DNA of 32,862 nucleotides. It comes from Gammaproteobacteria bacterium. GTDB taxonomy: Bacteria > Pseudomonadota > Gammaproteobacteria > Natronospirales > REEB76. The position numbers and the translations under genes are program-made. The first letter of the stretch is position 1, and each line of letters starts with the position of its first letter. The notes under the pieces were generated by a model. The model was not told the origin of the DNA and made no database searches. It was given only the letters and a program-made list of their open reading frames with translations. The stretch covers positions 1 to 32,862 of the forward strand of contig DAHUYB010000043.1 of NCBI GenBank assembly GCA_027315405.1, in the 5' to 3' direction. Positions 24,044 to 32,694 of this stretch are shown piece after piece.

Positions 24044-25327
24044 TTGTTTGAACGTCCGAAGAGCGGTGAACGGGCCGTTCTGGTTCACCTCAATCTCGAT
24101 CCCGCAACCGGCGACGATCTACTCCAGGAATTCACCGAGCTCGCCAAAACCGCCGGCGCGGAAGTGCAGGCAACCGTGATCGGCAGCCGGCGTGTGCCGG
24201 AAGCGCATTTCTTTATCGGCGAAGGCAAGACCGAGGAAGTACGCGCCAAGGTGCTGGAAACCCGCGCCGATCTGGTGTTGGTAAACCACACGCTCTCGCC
24301 CAGCCAGGAACGCAACCTGGAAAAATTCCTCAATTGCAGGGTATTGGACCGTACCGGATTGATTCTCGATATTTTCGCGCAACGTGCGCGCAGTTTCGAA
24401 GGCAAGCTGCAGGTGGAACTCGCCCAACACCGGCATCTGGCCACACGTCTGGTGCGCGGTTGGACGCACTTGGAAAGGCAGCGCGGTGGCAGCATCGGTC
24501 TGCGCGGTCCCGGCGAAACCCAATTGGAAACCGACCGGCGGCTCATCGGCAAACGTATTCAGCAATTGGTGAAGCGTCTGCAACGCATGCGCGAACGGCG
24601 TGAACAGGGCCGGCGCACACGGGTGCGCCGGGCGGTACCCACCGTGTCGCTGGTGGGGTACACCAACGCCGGCAAGTCCACGCTCTTCAACGCACTCACC
24701 GGTGCCGAGATGTTCGTTGCCGATCAGTTGTTTGCAACCCTGGACACCACCCTGCGCCGCCTGCAACTTGATGGCGGCCCTGAAGCGGTGCTGGCGGATA
24801 CGGTGGGGTTCATCCGTGAACTGCCCCATGATCTGGTGGCGGCTTTCCGTTCCACCCTCCAGGAAACCGCGGAGGCTGCGTTGCTGCTGCATGTGGTGGA
24901 TGCCAGCGACCCGCAACGGGACATATATATTGATACCGTGAATCAGGTGTTGGCGGCAATCGGTGCGCAGGATATACCGCAACTTGAGGTGTTCAATAAA
25001 ATCGACGCCACTGGGCAATCCCCGGCGGTCGAAAACGGTCCGGACGGTCTGCCGCGGCGCGTATGGGTGTCGGCTCGCAGTGGCGCCGGCCTGGAACTTC
25101 TGGGTAAAGTCATCGCAGAGCGCTTGCGCAGCGGGACCGTGCAGGGCTGGCTGCGGCTGGCGCCGGCCAAGAGCCGCGCACGGGCCGCGCTTTTCCAGCT
25201 CGGCGCGGTGCGCGGCGAGAAACTGGAACAGGACGGCAGTTATCTGCTGCGGGTGGAATTGCCGCGCAGCGAATATCAGCGTCTTTGCCATCGAGAGGGA
25301 CTGAGCCCCTCGCTGCTGACAGTTTGA
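24044..25327 (+). CDS. hflX: Ribosome-splitting GTPase HflX
   Basis: Binds stalled or heat-damaged 70S ribosomes and splits them. 427 residues. The N-terminal nucleotide-binding domain (about 1-130) leads to a helical linker with GLRGPGETQLETDRR, and then the G domain: G1 GYTNAGKS (205-212), G3 DTVGF (252-256) and G4 NKID, then a small C-terminal domain. The start is taken as TTG at 24044, giving the family start MFERPKSGERAVLVHL, with GAGG 7 bases upstream. A longer frame from 23987 would overlap hfq. Confidence 0.95.
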   Translation: MFERPKSGERAVLVHLNLDPATGDDLLQEFTELAKTAGAEVQATVIGSRRVPEAHFFIGEGKTEEVRAKVLETRADLVLVNHTLSPSQERNLEKFLNCRVLDRTGLILDIFAQRARSFEGKLQVELAQHRHLATRLVRGWTHLERQRGGSIGLRGPGETQLETDRRLIGKRIQQLVKRLQRMRERREQGRRTRVRRAVPTVSLVGYTNAGKSTLFNALTGAEMFVADQLFATLDTTLRRLQLDGGPEAVLADTVGFIRELPHDLVAAFRSTLQETAEAALLLHVVDASDPQRDIYIDTVNQVLAAIGAQDIPQLEVFNKIDATGQSPAVENGPDGLPRRVWVSARSGAGLELLGKVIAERLRSGTVQGWLRLAPAKSRARAALFQLGAVRGEKLEQDGSYLLRVELPRSEYQRLCHREGLSPSLLTV

Positions 25328-25400
25328 TTCAGCGGGTTGCTTTGTTTACCGATGCGCTGATCTGATACTAGGTTGCAACGGAATTTTTAATTCAGCCGGG

Positions 25401-25440
25401 TTGATTGAACAATGGAGAAAGCCGGAAATCGCATTTTCAC
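25401..25440 (+). repeat. Copy 2 of the 40-base intergenic motif (first copy at 10545)
   Basis: Begins TTGATTGAACAATGGAG and matches 10545-10584 at 35 of 40 positions. It lies in the 180-base hflX-hflK spacer, about 70 bases before hflK, on the same strand as its neighbour gene. Flanks of the two copies differ, so the element is compact. Confidence 0.6.
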
Positions 25441-25507
25441 TTTTTGATCTCGAAGATGCCAAGATGGGTTTTTAGATATTTTATCGTTTACATGGGAGTG
25501 TTCCGCC

Positions 25508-26671
25508 ATGGTGTGGAAAGAACCGGGGAAGGACAAGGATCCCTGGAAAAGTACAGAGCCCCCGCCGGATCTGGAGCGGATGGTAAAAAATCTGCACAAG
25601 CGGTTCAGCTCGCTGTTCGGCGGCCAGCGTGGCGGCCAGCATCGCTTCCGTGCAACCATATTGTGGTGGCTGTTGCCGGTGATTATCGCGACCTGGCTGC
25701 TATCCGGTTTCTACAAGGTGGCACCCGCTGAACGTGGAATAAATTTCGTGTTTGGCCGCTACACAGGAGTGGTGTCGCCGGGATTGCACTGGCATGTGCC
25801 CTGGCCCGCCGGCCGTGCGGATATCATCGGCGGCGTGGAAGGGCGGGATTACACGCGCAGTTATAACCGCTTGCTTACCAGCGACGGCGACATCGTGACG
25901 GTGGACGCGGTGGTGCAATTTCATGTGGTAGATATGAGCGATTATCTGTTCAATACCGCCAGCGCCGCGGACGCCGGCAAAAGCGCCGATGCCGGCACCA
26001 AGACGTTACTCGGCGAGCTGGCGGATGCCGCCATACGCACTGCGGTCGCCCACAGCACCTTGGAAGGTATTCTGGGTGTTGGGCAGGATGCCGTGGAAGC
26101 GGATGCGAGCCAGCGGTTGTACGCATTTTTGAAACCTTACAATACCGGTATTGCCGTGACGCGCCTCTCGTTCCAGCATGTCAGCGTTCCCCAAAGCGTG
26201 AGCGGCAGTGATGCCGATGTGAGTACGGCCCAACGGCAGGCGCAGCAGGCCAAGACCGGGGCTCAGGCCTATGCAAACGATCTGCAGCCTCAGGTCAAGC
26301 GTGCGGCGGATGCCAAAATTGCGGAGGCCGAACTCTACCGCACTACCTTGGTGAACCAGGCGCAGGCGGATACCGCGGGTTTTGATGCAGTGCTCGCAGC
26401 CTACCGTAAAGCGCCGGCTCTGACTCGCGACACTTTGTATATGCAGACCATGGAAGAGATTCTCGGCAATGCCAATAAAGTCGTGGTGGATACCCGTAAC
26501 GGCAATGTGAGCGTGCAAGTGCCGCAAGCTTTCACACCCGCAAAGCCAGCGGCACCCAAAGTGCCTACGCCTGAAAAGGCAGCGGCCGGGAGCGCCAGCG
26601 CCGCTGTGACCAGCTCCAGTACTGCACCGACCGCGACTCCCGCTGCCGGTACACACAAGGGGAAGCCGTGA
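25508..26671 (+). CDS. hflK: FtsH protease modulator HflK
   Basis: SPFH/prohibitin-family membrane protein. With HflC it forms a large periplasmic cage around the FtsH protease and restrains it. 387 residues: a short basic cytoplasmic N-terminus, one membrane helix at about 49-68 (TILWWLLPVIIATWLLSGF), the SPFH domain from VAPAERGINFVFGRY, a coiled coil at about 240-290, and an Ala/Pro/Thr-rich tail. ATG 25508 has GGGAG about 10 bases upstream. The stop overlaps the hflC ATG (TGATG). Confidence 0.95.
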   Translation: MVWKEPGKDKDPWKSTEPPPDLERMVKNLHKRFSSLFGGQRGGQHRFRATILWWLLPVIIATWLLSGFYKVAPAERGINFVFGRYTGVVSPGLHWHVPWPAGRADIIGGVEGRDYTRSYNRLLTSDGDIVTVDAVVQFHVVDMSDYLFNTASAADAGKSADAGTKTLLGELADAAIRTAVAHSTLEGILGVGQDAVEADASQRLYAFLKPYNTGIAVTRLSFQHVSVPQSVSGSDADVSTAQRQAQQAKTGAQAYANDLQPQVKRAADAKIAEAELYRTTLVNQAQADTAGFDAVLAAYRKAPALTRDTLYMQTMEEILGNANKVVVDTRNGNVSVQVPQAFTPAKPAAPKVPTPEKAAAGSASAAVTSSSTAPTATPAAGTHKGKP

Positions 26672-27573
26672 TGTCGCTGCATCGTTCTCTCATTAGTTTC
26701 ATCATCGCCGTCGGCCTATTGATACTCGTCAGCCAAAGCGTGGGTGTTGTTCAACAGGGTCAGATGGGGGTGCGCTTGCGCGCCGGCACGGTGATTGCAA
26801 CCGACCTCAAGCCCGGCCTGCATTTTAGGTTGCCGTTCATCGGCCAGATTCTCGGGTTGGACGCTCACTGGATCACCCTGGACAGCGGGCATCAGAACGG
26901 CGGCCGTTTGAAACTGGTAAGTGCAGACGGCAAAACCCTGGAAGCGGGCTATGCCGTGGTATGGCGCGTTAGCGATGGCACCGCCTTTTGTCATGCCACC
27001 GGCTGCGACGAAAGCAGCGGCGCGCGCCGCATCAACGATGCACTTACGCCAATGCTGAACAAGCTGTTTGCGACACATACTGCCGCCGAGTTGCTGGCTG
27101 ACAAGCATGACGCGCTGACCGCGGACTTGCCCGCCCGCCTTGACGCACACTTGCAGGCGCTTGGCGTGACGGTGCGGGCGGTTTACATTACGGCGCTCAG
27201 CCTGCCGCGGGAGCAACTGTCCACAATATACGAGCGCATGCGTTCAACCCAATCGGATAACGCCGCGCAGATCCGTGTCCAGGGCACCGCCAGCGCCGAT
27301 GCCATTCGGGCCAAGGCGGATCAGCAGCGGGCGCTGATGCTTGCGCAGGCAGACATCCAGGCGCAGAAAATTCGCGGCCAGGCGGACGCGGATGCCGCGG
27401 CGATTTATGCGCATGCCTATCAGCAGGATCCGGAGTTCTTCAGTTTTTATCTCAGGTTGCAGGCTTACCGGCGCACCCTCAAGAAGAATAACAGCGTGAT
27501 CGTGCTGGGGCCGGATAGCGGGTTCCTGAAGTACTTCGACGGACTTGAGGCGGCGGTCAAACGACACCACTGA
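26671..27573 (+). CDS. hflC: FtsH protease modulator HflC
   Basis: Partner of HflK in the FtsH-HflKC complex. 300 residues from ATG 26671: an N-terminal membrane helix (SLISFIIAVGLLILVSQSV), the SPFH domain starting VVQQGQMGVRLRAG and PGLHFRLPFI, then a long coiled coil with ADQQRALMLAQADIQAQKI and the conserved FFSFYLRLQAYR. A GTG three bases earlier is also possible. AGGGGAA lies upstream. The one-base overlap with hflK implies coupling. Confidence 0.95.
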   Translation: MSLHRSLISFIIAVGLLILVSQSVGVVQQGQMGVRLRAGTVIATDLKPGLHFRLPFIGQILGLDAHWITLDSGHQNGGRLKLVSADGKTLEAGYAVVWRVSDGTAFCHATGCDESSGARRINDALTPMLNKLFATHTAAELLADKHDALTADLPARLDAHLQALGVTVRAVYITALSLPREQLSTIYERMRSTQSDNAAQIRVQGTASADAIRAKADQQRALMLAQADIQAQKIRGQADADAAAIYAHAYQQDPEFFSFYLRLQAYRRTLKKNNSVIVLGPDSGFLKYFDGLEAAVKRHH

Positions 27574-27589
27574 CAGAGGGGGATTGTGC

Positions 27590-27784
27590 ATGTGGCTGGC
27601 GTTATTGACCGCGCTTGGCTTGATGCTGGTGATAGAAGGCATCCTGCCGTTCCTCAATCCGCGCAGCTTCCGGCAGGCTTTGGCGGCGGTCACTCAGGCC
27701 AATGACCGGGTACTGCGTATTGCCGGTCTGGCGAGCATGATCGCGGGCGTTATTCTGCTGTATCTGGCGCGCAATCTGTTCTGA
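27590..27784 (+). CDS. DUF2065 (YjeT-like) small inner-membrane protein
   Basis: 64 residues, almost entirely two membrane helices (WLALLTALGLMLVIEGILPFL and LAGLASMIAGVILLYLA-like), joined by NPRSFRQALAAV. The NPRSFR loop is typical of the YjeT/DUF2065 family found between hflC and purA in many gammaproteobacteria; its role is unknown. ATG 27590 has GAGGGGG about 9 bases upstream. The frame opens 15 codons earlier, inside hflC. Confidence 0.88.
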   Translation: MWLALLTALGLMLVIEGILPFLNPRSFRQALAAVTQANDRVLRIAGLASMIAGVILLYLARNLF

Positions 27785-27800
27785 TGGAATCGGGGAGTAG

Positions 27801-29105
<1,305 letters not shown>

Positions 29106-29123
29106 GAGATATCTATTGGTTCG

Positions 29124-29175
29124 TGGTCAGAGTAAAAGTTATTTGATACTAGGCTGTTAAGTTTTACTCTGACCA
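29124..29175. repeat. 14-bp inverted repeat after purA (REP/MITE-like)
   Basis: TGGTCAGAGTAAAA (29124-29137) and its exact reverse complement (29162-29175) face each other over 24 bases; three more inner pairs form after one mismatch. It may act as the purA terminator. Palindromes built on GGTCAGAGTAAAA/TTTTACTCTGACC are, to my recollection, common near IS200-like (REP-associated) transposases in proteobacteria. No transposase is present here. Confidence 0.7.
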
Positions 29176-29869
29176 CAAATACCCCGTTGCAAGTAAGAGT
29201 TGTGGTAGAGTCGCTTGTGACATCGAGTTCTTCGATCAGGATCGGAAAAATATCGAACACCAGTGGCTTGTACGGCACCCTGATTCGCCCTATCCTCCGC
29301 CAGAACTGGCCGGTAAGTCTCAACAACAATTTCATATTTCCGAAGCTCGACCACAAGGCTCTGTGGGAAGTTTTAAATGGACTCCGGTGGACCCGGACCG
29401 TTAGCATTACACGGCTTCGATCAGTTGCCGCGACGGAATCTTTGTGGAAAATTGGGAGGTAACACGCGTGGACGGGGTGCTTCGCGCCAAGATCAGAATT
29501 GAACACGGACCTCAGTGGATTGAAAAGAATCCGAAGTCGAACCCGGTGGTTTTTGAGTGCATACATCCAGAATTTTCCAGCACCACGCTGGCTCTAGCCT
29601 TTACGGAGGCAAAACGGAAACCAGTTCATCCGGGATGGAAGCCGAATCATCTGTTCAATTTTCCCGTGGCAATCATTGATCCTAATGGCCACGTGCAAGT
29701 CATGTCGGGCGTTAAACTTCCGGATGGGAATGTCAAGATAGACTTTGGATGCTGGAATATTCTTACAAGACACTTCGGAGATAAATCCTCATCAAGAGGA
29801 TTTCAGCTTTTGCAGAGATGGCTTGCGTTCAGGCGGAAGTACAATGGCGCCAGGAAGGAAATCGGATGA
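29153..29869 (+). pseudogene. Unknown protein gene with one in-frame stop and no start
   Basis: One frame runs from just after a TAG at 29150 to a stop at 29869, broken only by TAG at 29402. The translation looks protein-like on both sides of that stop (for example DIEFFDQDRKNIEHQWLV before, IFVENWEVTRVDGVLRAKI after). A single C-to-T change from CAG would give the stop. No ATG is found in the 5' part, and the frame begins inside the 29124-29175 inverted repeat, suggesting 5' truncation. The downstream part alone could be read from GTG 29444 (141 residues). I recognise no family. Confidence 0.45.
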
Positions 29870-29888
29870 GATTGCTTGGAACAGTCTG

Positions 29889-29972
29889 TGGTGCCAGGAG
29901 AGGACTCGAACCTCCACGGTGTTACCCGCTAGAACCTGAAACCAGTGCGTCTAGCAATTCCGCCACCTGGGC
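29889..29972 (-). pseudogene. Damaged tRNA-Leu(CAG) copy (pseudo-tRNA, probable att remnant)
   Basis: An 84-base near-copy of the intact tRNA-Leu at 32515-32599, differing by three substitutions and one deletion. The deletion removes a base from the 3' acceptor strand (CCTGGC instead of CCTGGGC). One substitution changes the conserved D-loop GG to GC. The other two weaken the anticodon stem. It retains the CAG anticodon and CCA but should fold poorly. It marks the left edge of the hipBA segment. Similarity to the real tRNA stops exactly at the gene ends. Confidence 0.85.
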
Positions 29973-30178
29973 ATCGTCTGCGATGTTTAGCGCAGTCACT
30001 ACCCCGCCCGGCCATAACGATCCAAAAGGGATGTGAGGACTGGCGAGTGGACCAAGGGCGGCTCGTTGAGCAGAAGCATTTGTGCAAGCTGGCGCCGGGA
30101 GAGCCTCCCAATCGCCGCTGGAAGCCTTGTGGGACAAGCCCGTCTGCGGTTTTCTTGAAGTTTCCGAATACGGCCAAG

Positions 30179-30238
30179 CGTATAGGATTCAAATATACGG
30201 TGTAGAGTATATTGAATTTATATACGTTGTAGCGTATA
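30179..30238 (+). promoter_or_regulatory. hipBA operator array: three inverted repeats of TATAC/GTATA
   Basis: Three perfect 6-bp inverted repeats lie in 60 bases: CGTATA-N9-TATACG (30179-30199), GTATAT-N7-ATATAC (30207-30225) and TATACG-N6-CGTATA (30221-30238). They cover the predicted hipBA promoter, so HipB autorepression is the obvious reading. The half-site differs from the TATCC/GGATA of E. coli HipB. Confidence 0.65.
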
Positions 30239-30240
30239 AA
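30212..30240 (+). promoter_or_regulatory. hipBA promoter (TTGAAT-17-TATAAA)
   Basis: TTGAAT (30212-30217) and TATAAA (30235-30240) are spaced by 17 bases. The predicted start is near 30247, giving an 18-base leader that contains the GGAG ribosome-binding site of hipB. The promoter lies inside the inverted-repeat array. Confidence 0.6.
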
Positions 30241-30264
30241 GCGCATGAAACTTGGAGTTACCCA

Positions 30265-30519
30265 ATGACCGAGCAAATCGCCCGAACCCCTAAGCAGATC
30301 GGCGCTGCGGTCCGCCGTTGCCGCCGCGCCTTGGGAATGAACCAACAGGACGTGGGTAAAAAGACTCAGCTGCGGCAAGCCACGATTTCCGGACTGGAAG
30401 CCGGCGAGGCAGGCTCCCAGCTTCGCACGCTCTTTGGCGTACTCACGGCGCTTAATCTGGAACTCGTCGTCCGGCCACGCACCAAAGCCTCGACTGACAA
30501 GATTGAGGAAATGTTCTGA
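30265..30519 (+). CDS. hipB: Antitoxin HipB, HTH XRE family
   Basis: DNA-binding antitoxin that sequesters HipA and represses its own operon. 84 residues starting MTEQIARTPKQIGAAVRRCR. The helix-turn-helix is about 15-60, with MNQQDVGKKTQLRQATISGLEAGE; the C-terminal LVVRPR strand is typical of HipB. ATG 30265 has GGAG 8-9 bases before it. The frame is open further upstream, but that part spans the promoter. The stop overlaps the hipA ATG (TGATG), so antitoxin is made first and the two are coupled. Confidence 0.92.
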   Translation: MTEQIARTPKQIGAAVRRCRRALGMNQQDVGKKTQLRQATISGLEAGEAGSQLRTLFGVLTALNLELVVRPRTKASTDKIEEMF

Positions 30520-31847
30520 TGGCGCGACGGCGCACACGCATTCCTCTCAACGTCTTTCTAAACGCTCGCCTGGCCGGCCGTCTTAGACGACAATCGAGCG
30601 GGGCCATTGATTTTGAGTATGACCGCGGCTGGCTTGGCTGGGAACATGCCTTACCGGTTTCCCTCGCGTTACCGCTGCGCGAGGACCGGTTCATCGGCGA
30701 TCCGGTAATTGCGGTCTTTGACAACCTGCTTCCGGACAATGATCAGATCCGTCGCCGCCTGGCCGAACGGGTGGGAGCTGCGGGCAAGGATGCTTATAGC
30801 CTTCTTGCTGCCGTCGGACGTGATTGCGTCGGTGCGCTACAGTTCCTGCCCGATGGCGAAGACCCAGGCCCGGCCGGCGGTATCTCGGGGCGTCCGCTGC
30901 ACGACAAGGAAATCGCCGACATCCTCAGCGACCTGAAACGCACCCCCCTGGGTGTGGGTGAAAACGACGAATTCCGCATTTCTCTGGCAGGGGCGCAAGA
31001 AAAGACCGCCCTACTTTACTGGCAGGGCAAGTGGCAGGTGCCCCATGGCACCACCGCGACGACGCACATCCTCAAGCCGGAAATCGGTAAATTGCCGAAC
31101 GGGATTGACCTCACACAAAGTATCGAAAATGAACATCTGTGCATGCGCCTGATGACGGCGTTTGGCTTACCTGCTGCCAAGACGCAGATGCTGGAATTCA
31201 ATGGCAAACGTGCGCTAGTAATCGAGCGGTTTGATCGGCGCTGGACCTCAGACGACCGGCTGCTGCGTCTTCCGCAGGAAGATTGCTGCCAGGCACTATC
31301 CGTGCCGCCGACCCGTAAATATGAATCCGAGCACGGTCCTGGCATCCGACAGGTTCTTGAGCTATTAAAAGGCAGCGATGAACCGGACTCAGATCAGAGA
31401 CTATTTTTCAAGGCTCAAATCGTCTTTTGGCTGATTGGAGCTACTGACGGCCACGCCAAGAATTTCAGTGTTTATCTTTTCCCCGGTGGCAGATTTCACC
31501 TCACGCCACTCTACGATGTTATGTCTTCGCAACCCAATGTAGACGCGGGGCAGATCCAGCACAATCGCATGAAGCTTGCGATGGCGGTCGGTGATAGGCG
31601 CTATTACGCGGTGAACTCGATTATGCCGCGACACTTCCTGCAGACGGCGGTACGGTGCGGCCTCTCGGTCGAATTTGCCCAGAGCATTCTGGATGAGATC
31701 CAGGCAGGCGCGGATAGTGCTATTGACGCCGTGCGTGCGGAATTGCCTGCCGGATTCCCAGAAATCGTCAGCGTATCCATAATTAGCGGTATTCGCAGAC
31801 GTCTTCAGTTGATAGCTCTAGAAAAGGTGTTACCCGCTAGTACCTGA
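30519..31847 (+). CDS. hipA: Serine/threonine kinase toxin HipA
   Basis: Toxin kinase; in E. coli HipA phosphorylates glutamyl-tRNA synthetase and induces persistence. 442 residues, full length. The N-terminal subdomain is about 1-115. Key residues are all present: S155 in SLAGAQEKTALL (autophosphorylation site, E. coli S150), K186 in HILKPE, catalytic D310 in GATDGHAKNF, and metal-binding D333 in PLYDVMSSQP. An active kinase is therefore expected. The last codons (VLPAST and the TGA) are supplied by the tRNA-Leu fragment at 31826-31863, so the original C-terminus may have differed slightly. Confidence 0.95.
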   Translation: MARRRTRIPLNVFLNARLAGRLRRQSSGAIDFEYDRGWLGWEHALPVSLALPLREDRFIGDPVIAVFDNLLPDNDQIRRRLAERVGAAGKDAYSLLAAVGRDCVGALQFLPDGEDPGPAGGISGRPLHDKEIADILSDLKRTPLGVGENDEFRISLAGAQEKTALLYWQGKWQVPHGTTATTHILKPEIGKLPNGIDLTQSIENEHLCMRLMTAFGLPAAKTQMLEFNGKRALVIERFDRRWTSDDRLLRLPQEDCCQALSVPPTRKYESEHGPGIRQVLELLKGSDEPDSDQRLFFKAQIVFWLIGATDGHAKNFSVYLFPGGRFHLTPLYDVMSSQPNVDAGQIQHNRMKLAMAVGDRRYYAVNSIMPRHFLQTAVRCGLSVEFAQSILDEIQAGADSAIDAVRAELPAGFPEIVSVSIISGIRRRLQLIALEKVLPAST

Positions 31848-31863
31848 AACTAGCGCGTCTACC
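31826..31863 (-). repeat. Internal fragment of tRNA-Leu(CAG), probable att core
   Basis: 38 bases match the D-loop to variable-arm part of the tRNA-Leu at 32515-32599 (37 of 38, one T to C change at 31854), including the whole anticodon arm. Same orientation as the other copies. The hipA stop codon lies inside it and the HigA-like gene ends 8 bases to its right, so it forms the junction between two cargo blocks. Confidence 0.85.
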
Positions 31864-31871
31864 TCATTTTG

Positions 31872-32177
31872 TTAGACGCTCTCAGCATTACTCGTCGGGC
31901 GCGTGCTCGCAGCGGCTTTTCTGATCCGCGGTCTGCGCTTGCGGCTTGCATGCCACAAATCATACGCCGCCTGCATGCGCAGCCAGCTTTCAGCGCTGGG
32001 CGGCAGCCAGTCGGCAAGACGCAAGGCCAAGTCCGCGCTGACCGCAGCACGACCGTTGACCACGCGCGAAAATGCCACACGCGACATACCAAGCTGCTCA
32101 GCTGCCTGCGTTACAGTAAGTCCCAGTTCAGGCAGCACGTCGTGCTTGAGAATGTCGCCGGGATGAGTTGGGCGCAT
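31872..32177 (-). CDS. higA: HigA-family antitoxin, HTH XRE, apparently without toxin
   Basis: 101 residues from ATG 32177 (MRPTHPGDILKHDVLPELGL), the classic HigA start. The helix-turn-helix is TVTQAAEQLGMSRVAFSRVVNGRAAVS, followed by ADWLPPSAESWLRMQAAYDLW, which is conserved in HigA. The C-terminal tail is basic. Upstream in-frame ATGs at 32243 and 32225 are possible starts, and no good ribosome-binding site decides between them. In HigBA operons the toxin precedes the antitoxin; here the 5' side (32178-32373) has no intact HigB, so the gene is probably an orphan. Confidence 0.85.
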   Translation of the reverse strand: MRPTHPGDILKHDVLPELGLTVTQAAEQLGMSRVAFSRVVNGRAAVSADLALRLADWLPPSAESWLRMQAAYDLWHASRKRRPRIRKAAASTRPTSNAESV

Positions 32178-32373
32178 TTTCGGCTCGGATTTGACGGTGT
32201 ATTCGCATCTAGTCTTGGCTTTCATCTTAATGAAATTGCTCAAAGTCTAGGCGCCATGCTTTGCCTTCCTACCACTCCAAGCGGGCCGCTGGGTTCATTC
32301 ACAGCGATAGCATAGCGTTACGAGTGGTCTGGAGGGGCTGACGGGGTGTCCGGAGGGATTATTTAGAGCCGCT
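32178..32373. other. Segment 5' of the HigA-like gene; possible traces of a HigB toxin
   Basis: No intact ORF. On the minus strand, two short frames give YAIAVNE and then EGKAWRLDFEQFH followed by a stop, which weakly recall the end of HigB toxins (SIRVN..., then ...VDYH). The match is short, needs a frameshift and has an internal stop, so it is only a hint. Confidence 0.25.
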
Positions 32374-32391
32374 GTTGGTGCCCAGGAGAGG
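32374..32391 (-). repeat. 3'-end fragment of tRNA-Leu(CAG)
   Basis: 18 bases, GTTGGTGCCCAGGAGAGG, identical to 32513-32530, which is the 3' acceptor strand and CCA of the intact tRNA plus two flanking bases. This direct repeat brackets the 121 bases at 32392-32512. Confidence 0.8.
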
Positions 32392-32409
32392 GTGAGGCCG
32401 GTATATTTA

Positions 32410-32460
32410 ATGCGAGCACCGCTCGCATCCGGTCGAACGGGTGAACAGGGATGTTCACCC
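32410..32460. repeat. Two perfect hairpins in the segment left of tRNA-Leu
   Basis: ATGCGAGC-ACC-GCTCGCAT (32410-32428) and GGGTGAACA-GGGA-TGTTCACCC (32439-32460), 10 bases apart, followed by CGGACAGCTTGCCAAGG. There is no T-run for termination. The arrangement looks like a dispersed palindromic (REP-type) element, carried in a segment bounded by the 18-base tRNA direct repeat. Confidence 0.6.
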
Positions 32461-32514
32461 CGGACAGCTTGCCAAGGATGGCTCAGTGAGGCGGGTGAAA
32501 TAGACTGATAACGT

Positions 32515-32599
<85 letters not shown>

Positions 32600-32636
32600 A
32601 GGGGCAGGCCAAATACAGCCGGTTTGGGAGGGCGGC

Positions 32637-32665
32637 ACTTTACCGACAGCATCCCACTGTGTCAA
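32637..32665 (-). promoter_or_regulatory. Promoter of tRNA-Leu (TTGACA-17-TAAAGT)
   Basis: On the minus strand a consensus -35 TTGACA (32660-32665) is 17 bases from TAAAGT (32637-32642). The predicted start near 32630 leaves about 30 bases to the tRNA. None of the other tRNA-Leu fragments carries this upstream sequence, which agrees with this being the original gene. Confidence 0.7.
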
Positions 32666-32694
32666 TGTCACGTTTTACCTAAGTCACTCATTGC

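Larger units (their letters stand above)
29973..30264. other. hipBA upstream region
   Basis: 292 bases between the pseudo-tRNA and hipB. The right third is the hipBA promoter and operator array. An open frame continuous with hipB (from GTG 30082) gives GFLEVSEYGQAYRI...IYVV, which faintly resembles the core of RelE/Gp49-like toxins; see findings. No independent gene is called. Confidence 0.4.

Noticed and set aside
29889-29972. A second functional tRNA-Leu gene
   Set aside because: One base is deleted in the acceptor stem, the D-loop GG is lost and the anticodon stem has a mismatch, and there is no promoter like the one at 32637-32665.
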